From contig JAMAHW010000003.1 of NCBI GenBank assembly GCA_023627715.1, positions 496,001 through 560,000 of the forward strand: DNA of 64,000 bases, given 5' to 3'. The notes below the pieces were generated by a model. It searched no databases. It had not been told where the DNA came from and saw nothing but the letters and a program-made list of their open reading frames with translations. A program made the translations under genes and the position numbers. Shown here one piece after another: positions 34,838-44,738 of this stretch (the first letter of the stretch is position 1; the number at the start of each line of letters is the position of its first letter). This DNA comes from Periconia sp. R9002 (lineage: Eukaryota > Ascomycota > Dothideomycetes > Pleosporales > Periconiaceae).

Positions 34838-35932
34838 TGCGTCTAAGAGTGAAAGTGGGGTGGTCGTGAGTGATGGTGTTGGTGGGGTCGGAAGCAAGTC
34901 GGTCGTGGCTTGGTGTTGGCATCAACCACCCACCAAAAAAAGTCGTACTCGGTATTTGGCCTAGATGACTCAGGAACAGCAAAAGCGGCACAACAAGCTG
35001 CGTCAGAGAACCCGAGAATCAGGATCAAACTTGGAGTGGGGCTTGCGGCTGGCAGCAGGGGAGCACGGAGGCGTTTTTATTCTCCCTGCCTTTCATGTTG
35101 GGCCATGGTGGTCTAGAACTCGTTCCTGGTCACAACTTAGAATGCTTAAAGCAACGACAGTCGAAAAGGCCTGTGCCTCGCAGTAGCTGTTAGTGTAAGG
35201 CACTGTCGAGTAACAACATGATTATTCGTATGATTCAACGCGAATTCTGACCGGGTACAAGAAAAAACGGTATCCGGATGTTCTATGGGACGAGATCGTA
35301 TACATAGTCAACACCAAAAGGGAATCCTGGCCAAGGTGTACTAGGCACTCGATGTGATACACAAAATTTATACGACTTGGAGCAAATCATGCTGCGCGAA
35401 TGATATAGATTGTATATATATACATGGGAAGTACGTATGTACAGCCTCTCCATTATCCGTAGTACGGAGCAATTGTAAATCTCCACCTTGCCATCATGTA
35501 GGACCAATCATCACACTTTTCAGAAAAATTGACACCCACCAGTACGCCAGATCTCTTTCGTCGCCAATAATCAAACGGGGTATGTCGCATTTTACCGGAA
35601 TAAGCCGCCACAGCCATGATTGGAAAGGACCTCAAATCATCGACGAGAAATGTTTGATAGAAACGAAATCATCGACGAGAAATGTTTGATAGACACGAAA
35701 TCATCGACGAGAAATGTTTGATAGACACGAAATCATCGACTTCCTACTCGTCCCGATGTCCCAGTATCGTTTTCATCCCTTTTCATTTTCACCAACGCGT
35801 TTCCTCCGTCGTTCCGTTCGACTCTGTCGAGCATGTTGTGCCAACCTTTCTCGCGGACACAATGCCAGAGGCTCACTATGCCATGCTAGGCTCACTTCAT
35901 ATGGAATCCAGAAGACAGATGACAGATGGCTT
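34838..35932. other. Intergenic region with a tandem repeat
   Basis: 1.1 kb between the eIF2B-epsilon start and the SKN7 stop, both on the minus strand. Contains the eIF2B promoter, a 32-bp tandem repeat (separate entry) and SKN7 3' sequence. The short open frames here are created by the repeat. Confidence 0.5.
35634..35740. repeat. 32-bp tandem repeat, about 3.3 copies
   Basis: Units at 35634-35665, 35666-35697 and 35698-35729, with a partial copy at 35730-35740. The unit begins AAATCATCGACGAGAAATGT and ends GATAGACACG. Units 2 and 3 are identical and unit 1 differs by one base. There are no spacers between copies, so it is not a CRISPR array. It lies about 190 bp past the SKN7 stop. High identity suggests recent expansion. 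Confidence 0.95.
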
Positions 35933-38150
35933 TCAGCGAGGACGCTGCATAGAATTCATCTGTTGAGGTGGTAAAGCTCCATTTCCGTACATCGCCTGTC
36001 GTTTTGCTGGATTGTTCATGTCGTCCCCTCCCGATATGTCTGAAATCTGCCTCCGATGACCCGCTGCCGGATGCTGTCGCGCTTGACCCGGTTGCATGGC
36101 CATTTGAGGCGAAGTGTTGAACATATTCCCTGGCATTTGTGCTCCCGGCGCATACGCATTGGCATTGGCATGAACAGCCTGTAGATATTCATCTGTGACA
36201 TTGCTCCCCACTGGTGAGACGCCGGGTACTTGATTTGGAGAGTTTCCCCATGTCGTAGCAGGTGATTTAGCAGGCGAGTCCTCCTCTTTCAAAATCTGTC
36301 TTGCAGTAGATAACGGCTGGGGAGCAACCATGCCATCTGACTGTAAATGCGTTGGAGTCTTCTTCAGGTGTGCAAGATGCTTTTCGAGCATTTGTAACAG
36401 GCCTTCTTTCGTAAATGGTTTAGGTAGAACATCATTCATACCTGTGTGACATTAGCGTGTTACAGCGTCAACCCATATTACTTCAACGTACCGTGCTGGA
36501 AATACATTGAGATATCGTCACTCCTTATGTTCGATGTCATAGCAATGATGGGTGTGGTGTCGAACTGGCGAATCAGATGAGTTGTCGAAACACCGTCCAG
36601 GTTTGGCATTATGATATCCATGAGGATCAAATCATACTTAGTCCCCGCGTTGATCTTATTGACAGCCTCCAATCCATCGAGCTAAAACAGATCAGTATAT
36701 GTGGCGTTTGCTTGTTACCAGATCAAAGGATACACTTACAGCGAAGTCGATTGTGCAGTGGAAAGCATGCAAAAATTTGCCACCGATCCGACGACAAGTG
36801 GGATCGTCTTCCACAAGCAGAATTTGCGGGTGCCGGATCCACCCAGGATCGACTTGTGCACTCTTCTTACGAGGCTCCTGGAATCGAGCATCGGCGGAAT
36901 CGACCGGCTTAGGTGGCATCGAATAGGGGATGTTGTTGATGTGTTCACTAAAAGTCGGGTCTATTCCGTTCGTCTGGCCTACAGGGTAGACCAGGTTATC
37001 GAGCTCACCGAGCCGCATGGAATGGACGGAGCTTCCTGCAGAAGGAGGGCCACGGCTTGCTGGACGGACACTGCGAATGAGGTCTGGGGGAGGAGTGGTA
37101 AGAGTTCCGTTCATGCGTATTGTCATTTCGTTCATGTGCTCCAGATTACGTGGGTTCAACATCACATCTGCGTTGGTTTCGCTTAGCAATTTGGCAGCAT
37201 GTTGAAGCGGTGACGCAGGTATATCATCCTCTTGGGTTTGGTTCTGCATTTCCACTGCCCCATTCTGGGACTGGACTCCGTTCTGTGTGAAAGGAATTCC
37301 CATTCTGCTATCACGTCGCCGCTGCGCATCTATGTTGTGCAAAAAGGTCATGACATTTTGCATCACATGTTCGTGATTGACGACCGTCTTCTGCAGGCCG
37401 ATGACCTCTTGGAGTAGCATGGAATGATGGATGCTGAGCTCGTTGTAGCGATTCTCGAGTGCGTGTAGTTGGGCCTGCGTCGCAACCAGTTGATTGCTCA
37501 TCATGTCCATCTGTTGAGCGGGAATAATCATGTCTTCAGCGGTAGTATTCGTCTTGCGCGGGGCAGGCGCTTTCCGTCGGATGTTGTCCAGAGCATCTTT
37601 GTTGTTCATCTTGAAATCTGGGTGCTTGAATTCCCATGCCTGCAAAAGGGATGGTCAGTTTCGCCAGGCAAAGATTATTACCGGGGAGCACTCACCCCTG
37701 GGCCGTACGGCGACTGGCCATTTTCTTCATTATTGTGGCGCACTTTATGGAAATCGTACTTGTTGAGTTGGCGCACAAAACTCGCAAAGTTGCTATGTTT
37801 GAAATGTTTAGGTAGAATGTGCTTTGTGAATTTTTCATTCTGGGGGGCATAGGTCAGTGAAGGTCCTTTTCATTTGAACCCAGATGGGACAGGCGCACCT
37901 CAAGAACCACAAAACTATCACCATCATTTCCCCACCGTACGACACTTTCGTCGCTTGGAGTCTCCAGCATCCTATGCGCGCATTAGTCTCTTATGTGGCA
38001 AGGGTGGTATATTTCGGCTGTCGAGGTGTGACGTACTTGTATAATTTGCGAACCTAGACCTTGAATTAGCAACATTGGACGCTATACATTCCCGATACAC
38101 GAACTTACAAAGTCGCTCGAGCTATTCGAGCCCTGTTGACCCGAATCCAT
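35933..38150 (-). CDS. SKN7: Response regulator / HSF-type transcription factor Skn7
   Basis: Nuclear regulator of oxidative and osmotic stress, fed by the histidine-kinase phosphorelay. Seven exons: 38109-38150, 38037-38053, 37899-37971, 37696-37839, 36740-37639, 36492-36681 and 35933-36441; 624 residues. The HSF-type DNA-binding domain spans about 12-105 (DFVRKLYKMLET ... [19 protein letters not shown]) and is cut by four small introns. A coiled coil follows (about 140-200), then a receiver domain from about 355 ([14 protein letters not shown]) with the phosphoacceptor Asp at about 414 ([13 protein letters not shown]), a conserved Thr/Ser (IIAMTSN) and Lys (LPKPFTKEG). The C-terminal tail is Met/Gln/Pro-rich. 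The 17-nt exon 2 is supported because it rebuilds FVRKLYKML. Divergent neighbour: a peroxiredoxin. Confidence 0.96.
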
Positions 38151-40506
38151 GATGCAAGCTGGCTCTGGAGTCTGTATATGTATTCTTCGCTACTGTTCTC
38201 CTCTTGTCGTCCCTTGTGCAGATGCTGGGTAGCTATGTGCCGTGGACAATATTAAAAATATAGGTCGCTGGATGAGAAAGAAACGAGCCTATGGGCGTCG
38301 AAATGGGATTGCGACACTCAAGCGATGGGGTAGGCGCGATGGTTCCGCAAAACCAATGGGTAGATGGCGGTTGGTTCGGATGGTGGAGGTGGTGGTGGTG
38401 AATCTCTCACCCGCCGCGCAGGAGCCGCCTCGGCGGTCGATTGGCGGTGACGTCTGGGCAAGCACGAAACAGGTAGGCAGGATAATGGCACATGGACCCG
38501 CAAGCGAGGCAGACGAAGGGTGGCGCGAGCAGGACAATGGGCGGAGGTGGGCGGCTCGTGGGAGAGAGAGGAGAAAAGAAGAGGTTGAGATTGGCAACAG
38601 GCGTGCGGATTGAGATGGCCGTGGTGGGTATCGTAGACTAAAAGCAGGCTGAGGAATGCGCAGGCAGTCTAGTGGCTGAAAGGCGCTGCGAGTGGGCTTT
38701 GGGTGGCAGACAGGGAGAGCTAACCTAACTGCTAGCCGTACAAAACAGCAAGGAAGGACGGGACATGTACATGGACAAGAGAGCGAGAGCGAGCCGAGGG
38801 CGACAAGGCATGGGTTCGTTCGGCAGACGCCGCAGAGGGAGTACACGATATGTTACCGTAAAATACTGCTTGGAGGAAGAAGGTGAAGCGTCAGAGGCGA
38901 TGGATGGGATGAAGGGTGCATGCACTGCGCGCGCGGGTCACGGGTGCGACCTCAACAGGGGGTGAGGGGGGATCAGTGATTAGTACGAGGGCGGGCGGGT
39001 GAAAGAAATAAGGATGCACCCCCCTCTCCCACTCACTCCCATGCCATACCGCCGTATCGTATCCATCCCATCCCATATGTCCCAAAATACCTCGTCATCA
39101 TCCCATGTCTGCAACAATGCATGTAGGTATGTACATATGTATGTATATAGTTTGCAGAGAGTGCTACCTACATGTATCGACCAGGGACGAGCATATGATT
39201 CCACATATCACACCTACTGTATATAGTACCTCGACATGAACACATGTCCACAACACACGGCCTCATACATCGCAGACGGTCTCTCATGACAGACGCTGTT
39301 GGTGAGTGAGTGAGTGCGTTGTCGGCGCTGAAGACGGCAACCAAGCACTTGGTCTCGGTAACCATGGTCCCTCTGCAAGTAGGTGCACCGGCATTTCTGC
39401 TAGCTCCGCCTACTGTACATGTACTGAACATGTATGCACCCTGGGGGACAAGAGAAAACGAGTCAAGAAGCCATGTACAGTATGCTTGTACCCTTCCCTG
39501 GACGAATGTACAATGTCGGCGAGATCGGGCAGCCTCCCTCGAGCAACCCTGACGGCGGCAGAACGGCAATGGGAGACTGCCACTCTGTCACTGGTGAGCC
39601 AAGCCCCCGGTTGGTAGAGATTACCTACATACAGTACATGTATGTACTTATTAGCTAAGAATGTACATACATACTGTGGCACCCCGTGGGCTGCAAAAAG
39701 AAACTCTGCAATCAATCATGGCAGATGCCAGAGCGCCACTTGGCTGCATGCCTTCATGCCCGTCCCATGATAATGATGCGATACCTAGGTAGGTACATGT
39801 ACCTGTGTAGGTAGGTATCGTTACTATGTTTTAGGCGGAGCGCGGGAGGTTTGTTTATTATACCTCCTCTTCTGCGTTCTGAATGGTACGGTGATGAAGC
39901 GAGAAACGAGTCCACTTTCAATTAAAGACGAAGCCCCGTTGGGTCCGTCTATCATTTCATACTACATATGCAGTCGCTAGAGTCGCTAGCTGGCAGGCGC
40001 TGCCGCTGGACGGCGAATACCAGACATTTCGCCTCTGTGGATGGCGGATCGGAACTCCAATTCGCTCCAAGTGAGGTGCTTCACATGTAATGCAAGCCAT
40101 CATCATCACGCTCAGTTGCTGGAGTGGTAGCTCGATACATATGTTGATGACTCTTGCACGGGATTTCTTGGGCCGAATAGTCATGGGAGAATACTCAGTT
40201 AGGACACACTTGTTGTGTAATAGCCGTAATGTTTCGGCGCCGGGCGAATGGCGGGGCCAGCTCCCCCGTGTAATGACGGAACCTCTGTAATCTCCAGGGG
40301 GGCCCTTCTTCCTCGACGATCTTAACCGCAGACGATCCAGCGAGCCGGATGCCGCCCAGCCAATCGCCCACCGGTTTGCCCCAAGGCTAAGGCCTGCCTC
40401 TTCTCAACCTCAAGCCTTTGCGCGTAGCCGCCGCACAGCAAGCAATACAGCACTTCATCAGACCACACTTCCCCATCAATCATCATTCACTCCACCCACC
40501 ATCACC
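38151..40506. promoter_or_regulatory. Divergent SKN7 / peroxiredoxin intergenic region
   Basis: 2.36 kb without a recognisable gene between two head-to-head stress genes. Enriched in short A/T/G motifs: the palindrome GTACATGTA(C) occurs at about 39415, 39634 and 39793, with repeated GTAGGTA and TACATAC words between 39.1 and 39.8 kb. TGACTC (core of the Gcn4/CpcA site) occurs at about 40146. No exact Yap1 site (TTACTAA) was found by eye. Confidence 0.55.
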
Positions 40507-41603
40507 ATGTTCGCTCTCCGCCGCATGCCACTTGCACCCTCGCTGGGCGCTTCCTCCCGCCGCCTGTTCCATCAATCTTCACCGGCCTTTGTCAAGGTTG
40601 GCGACAAAATCCCCAATGTAGAACTCATGGAGGGTTCTCCGGGTAACAAGGTCAACATTGCAGACGAGCTCAAGACTGGAAAGGGTCTCATTGTCGGTAT
40701 GTTGTACCGAGAAACAACACCAACCGCACCTCAGGCGCAAACAACTGCTTCCAGCACCGGTCATGGTACCAAATTAGCCATCACCTGACTCACAAGACAA
40801 ATTGCAGGTGTCCCGGCTGCCTTTTCACCTTCTTGCTCTGAAAGCCACATCCCCGGATATGTAAACTCCGAGAAGCTCAAATCCGCCGGCCGTGTATACG
40901 TTGTCTCTGGTACGTAGACTTTCCTCTTTCAGCATAACCATCTACTTCACCTTGCCGTATCGGACATTCAGTAAATCGCACCCATGTATATTCAGATGCA
41001 ACATGTTTCGTGACCTCTTGCTAATATGTCACTATCTCCAGTCAACGATGCCTTTGTGTAGGTTTACAAACATCTGAGCGTCTGCCCGTAACTACCCATG
41101 GCATTACTTTCTCGACGGGCCCGGGTAGCCTCCATCATGCCGTTCTACGTCATCCACTCGTATCTCATGATCATAGAAGCTGACTCTGAACCCTCAGAAT
41201 GAAAGCTTGGGGTAAAACCCTTGACCCCAGCGGTTCAAGTGGAGTAAGTTATATATCCCGTCCACAAGGCTCATTTTCACCCGTGATATGACATCGTGTC
41301 CCTTGTGCAACATATTTGCACCTCCATGCTTCATTAATTGACTGCATACTGTAGATCCGTTTCCTCGCAGATCCAGATTTGCGATTTACCAAGGCCCTGG
41401 ATCTCTCCTTCGATGGCGCAGCCATTTTCGGAGGTGATCGCTCCAAGCGTTATGCTCTCGTTGTTGAGGACGGCGTGGTCAAGGATGCACATGTTGAACC
41501 TGACAACACCGGCTTGGATGGTAAACATCCTCGTTTTCTCTGCTAGCCGAGATTTTACTAATTCCAAACAGTGTCCGCCGCGAGCAAAGTCCTCGGCCAG
41601 TAA
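40507..41603 (+). CDS. Type II (Prx5-like) peroxiredoxin with predicted mitochondrial presequence
   Basis: Thiol peroxidase reducing H2O2 and alkyl hydroperoxides. Six exons: 40507-40696, 40808-40909, 41042-41057, 41198-41243, 41355-41520 and 41572-41603; 183 residues. The first about 27 residues (MFALRRMPLAPSLGASSRRL ...) are Arg/Ser/Leu-rich without acidic residues, fitting a matrix-targeting presequence. The core starts VKVGDKIPNVELMEG. The active site AAFSPSCSESHIPGY carries the peroxidatic Cys at 73, and VNDAFVMKAWGK and FLADPDLRFTKAL follow. Cys73 is the only Cys in the joined protein, so a 1-Cys mechanism is implied. The 16-nt and 46-nt exons are supported by restored VNDAFVMKAWGK. Relatives: yeast AHP1, human PRDX5. 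Confidence 0.93.
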
Positions 41604-43495
41604 GCACGTGCAGTGATCCCATTCAAAAAAAAAACGTGAACAGTATCTACTTCCTGATGGATGTAGGAACCCGATCTTGATAGACTCAAACCATCATGTA
41701 CCCATCAACCTGTACTCATAACCAATAAGAAGCCGAATGAAATAGCTGGATGAAATCACCAATGTTACTGACCTTTGCATCCTTTCCCCAACAATGAACA
41801 GTGACTACATACATGAATCCATATCATGGACATCATCACCCTCTTCATACGAGTACTCCAATTACTATGCGATGATACACTTCCTCTTTCCCACCGCTGA
41901 AAATCATAACAACGATCGTCACAACACTTGTACCTTCTCCACGAAAGGCAACTAGAGTCAGTGAGAGAGGGGGGTGAATGTTATATAGGTACCCATCAAC
42001 ACACCAGTCGAATGTGAAGAGGAAAACACTTTCGATAGGTACCCGTCAACAAAAAAAAAAGGATCCAACATCACTTCCCCTCCACAGACCCTTCCCTTCA
42101 TCCCCCCTCCCTACCAAAAGTCAAAAACAAGAGAAGGACGACGTACGTACATACATAGACACACTTCCCTCCTCCTCTTCCTCCTCCTCCCGAAAACCAA
42201 CCCGCGTTATTCTATGTAACTTCAACCGCTCGCTTTTCCAATTCGGGATTGGTATCTTGAACGCTTCCATATATACATCGTCGCGGTAAGCCTACGTCTT
42301 TTTTCCTCGCAGGTGGAATTAGTACAGTACAGCATGGTATAGTTACAAGCCACACGACGCAAACACATACCTCCACCCATCCCACCACTCCTTATGTGAA
42401 GCAAGAAAAAACAGTCAGTGTCGATATAACACACTCTTTCAACACTAAACCCACACATCTATCTATCAACTTCCGCCTTCATACATATCCCCCATCGTTT
42501 CCCTTCACCACGCGTACAAGACAAATGCACATACCTAGCCATGCACATCGTTTATCCTCTATCCGCTTGATGAAAACTAAAACCTCCTGTATGTATTATA
42601 AATATGTATGTATGCACACGGCGATGGATTATAGAAGTAAGATGCACTCATCTACCCAGATACTTGGAAAAGTATGGCTTCCTTCTTGCAACCTTGGATA
42701 CGACTCGAATTCGAATTGATTCGAATGTAGATGTAGATGTAGATATAGGTAGTGAAGCGGAGAGAAAAGCCGGGACGGGAATGTACAAAGTCAATTTACC
42801 TAGGTATGTATAAAAAGGAAGTAGAGGTAGTCGATGAAATGGGAAATGGCGGCTAACGACGAACGCTCGGAAGGCGGGAAGGCGGGAAGGAGAACGGGAT
42901 AGAATGAGATCATTTACTGGTGGGTGGGTGGCGTGAGACTCAGGCCAGACGGGATGGATGGGCTTCGGGAAAACCAAGGAAAGAGGGGAGGAATTCTTCT
43001 TCTATTCAATTTGAACTCTTACACTATTGTTCTTTCCTCTTGCCTTCTTCTGTTTTTTTGGCCCTCGTTTCCCCCACGTTCCACGCATTATCAATTTGGC
43101 ACAATGGATGGTTGAGTCAATGGACTTTTTTTTGCGAATTTTTTTATTATGTTTCGCGGTTTGTTTCCAAGACTGTAGGTTTTTTTTTGCTAATTCTTTG
43201 CTTTTGTTTTTGGTGTTTCCAACACAAGGAAGAAACAGGTGTGGGTTGAGTGTGTACCATTTCAATTTCACACCGCGCGAAATCAACAACTCCTCATCGA
43301 GCCACCCTTTCAAATCAAAAAAGGCAAACCCATGCAGAAGCGAAGGACCGGAAACTGGAAACTGGAAACCAAGTATCGCAAAAAAAAAGAGACAGTTGTA
43401 ATATACACCTTCCGACGACTCCTCCCTTTTCCGCCACCCTCTCTCTGGAACCTCGGCTTTCAACGTATGGTATCAATTTGGGCAATCTCTCTCGT
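41604..43495. other. Intergenic region between convergent genes
   Basis: 1.9 kb between the peroxiredoxin (plus) and ISU1 (minus). Low-complexity sequence: CT-rich 42.1-42.2 kb, GATGTA repeats at about 42725-42750, T-rich 43.0-43.2 kb. The word GTACCCATCAAC (one base varied) occurs near 41699, 41988 and 42038. No gene supported, although several open frames exist. Confidence 0.45.
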
Positions 43496-44341
43496 CTACG
43501 CAGTCGCGGTCGCAGGCTCGGTGACGGTCTCAACCTCTACCTTGGGGAGCGACGCGGACTTGCCACCGAGATCTGTTTTCCGCGCGTTGGGGTTCTTCGT
43601 GTAGTAGTTGGAGATGGCGGATTTAATTGCGTCCTCGGCAAGCATAGAGCAGTGCACTATCATCAATCGGTCAGCCTTCAACGATTCTATAGCTTCCTAC
43701 ATCTCAGGAACTAAAGAGAGGGCCACTTACACTTGACAGGAGGCAAGCAAAGCTCTTTGGCGATTTCAGTATTCCGGATCTTGGCCGCGTCTTCCAAGGT
43801 CATTCCCCTCACCAATTCGGTCAAATAACTCGAGCTCGCAATCGCGCTTCCGCAGCCAAATGTCTTGAACTTGACATCCGAAATGGTGTTGTTGTTGGGG
43901 TCGACGCGGATCTGAAGCTTCATCACATCGCCGCAAGCCGGTGCGCCGACGAGACCGGTGCCGACATCGGTGTCGGTCTTGGACATGGAACCAACATTGC
44001 GCGGCCTGTTGTAGTGGTCTAGCAGTAAAGGAGTGTCAGCTATGCGAACCATGAATGCGATTGCATGGATTGCGGATGGCTCCGGGCCAAAAATGGTTTG
44101 GACAGCGGACGAGACCTCGGATATACTCAAGTATATCCGGAGCCTTCGTCTCGCTGTCTCAACAACGCCCACAATTCATTCGGGGGGCAGACTTATCTTT
44201 CTCGTGATATTGTCGCTTTCCGTTGATTGACGCAAGGGCGGGTGCTGCTGTGCGGATGGGAGAGGCGACATTCGGTCGCACACTTGCGGCTGCTATCCTG
44301 CCGACCTGAGCGGGAACTGTGGCTGCGACTCTCCTGAACAT
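43496..44341 (-). CDS. ISU1: Mitochondrial iron-sulfur cluster assembly scaffold IscU/Isu1
   Basis: Scaffold on which [2Fe-2S] clusters are built in the mitochondrial matrix. Three exons: 44197-44341, 43731-44024 and 43496-43656; 199 residues. An Arg/Ala-rich presequence (about 1-43) precedes YHEKVLDHYN. Cluster-ligand Cys at about 79 (GAPACGDV), 106 (FGCGSA) and 149 (LHCSML), plus the Ssq1/HscA-binding LPPVK motif, are all present. Intron 2 (74 nt, GTAAGT...AG) restores LPPVKLHCSM. Intron 1 (172 nt) cannot be closed by a GT-AG pair without damaging the conserved EKVLDHYN. An ATAAGT...AC pair restores it exactly. The tail after residue 175 is acidic and poorly conserved. Confidence 0.94.
44025..44196 (-). 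other. Putative U2-type AT-AC intron of ISU1, with internal hairpin
   Basis: On the minus strand the exon ends AAAG, the intron begins ATAAGTCTGC and ends ACTCCTTTAC, and the next exon begins TGCTAGACC. A GCTGAC branch element (fits RCTRAC) ends 10 nt before the 3' border. Joining gives EKVLDHYN, identical to the family. Only +1 differs from the GTAAGT donor consensus, so the type is U2-like rather than U12 (which would start ATATCC). Inside, 44101-44127 and 44130-44158 form an imperfect hairpin with a 10-bp perfect core. A nearby in-frame AG (end at 44019) would give the shorter EKDHYN. Confidence 0.72.
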
Positions 44342-44738
44342 GATGGCTGATTGTATATTACTGGTTGTTGTGTAATGTGAGCTTGTTCAAGTAGGTTTGC
44401 TGGTGGAGGTAGAATGGTTGTGAAGGGAGGATGAGTGGTGATGGATGAGGGAAATGGTGACGAACGAACTTCTTAAGCCGCGTGGGGAGGATTTGCCCCA
44501 TTTATGACACAAGTGGCCCGTGCACGAAAGCGTGGCATCTTATCAGATCAAAGGAACACCCAAATGCATTTTTCTCATTATTCATCATGTGTCTGTATCA
44601 GGCTGCTTTACTAAAAGCTTGCGCTATTCAAATGGCCTCACAAGTGCTGGTTTGCTCTCACACTTGTGACTGGAGATGCCATAAATGCCGGGGGTAGCAG
44701 TCACTACGCCCGAAGATGCACGTCTAGACCCTTTTGTC
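44342..44738. other. Intergenic region between tandem minus-strand genes
   Basis: About 400 bp between the UBP14 stop and ISU1 start, on one strand. Presumably the ISU1 promoter; G-rich on the plus strand near the start. No other feature seen. Confidence 0.5.

Noticed and set aside
35634..35740. CRISPR-like repeat array
   Set aside because: Copies are directly adjacent without spacers, and the genome is fungal.
44019..44196. GT-AG alternative for ISU1 intron 1
   Set aside because: Using donor GTGGGC with the TAG at 44019 keeps the frame but inserts DKSAPRMN-like residues and removes the conserved VLD. It is less consistent with the family than the AT-AC solution.
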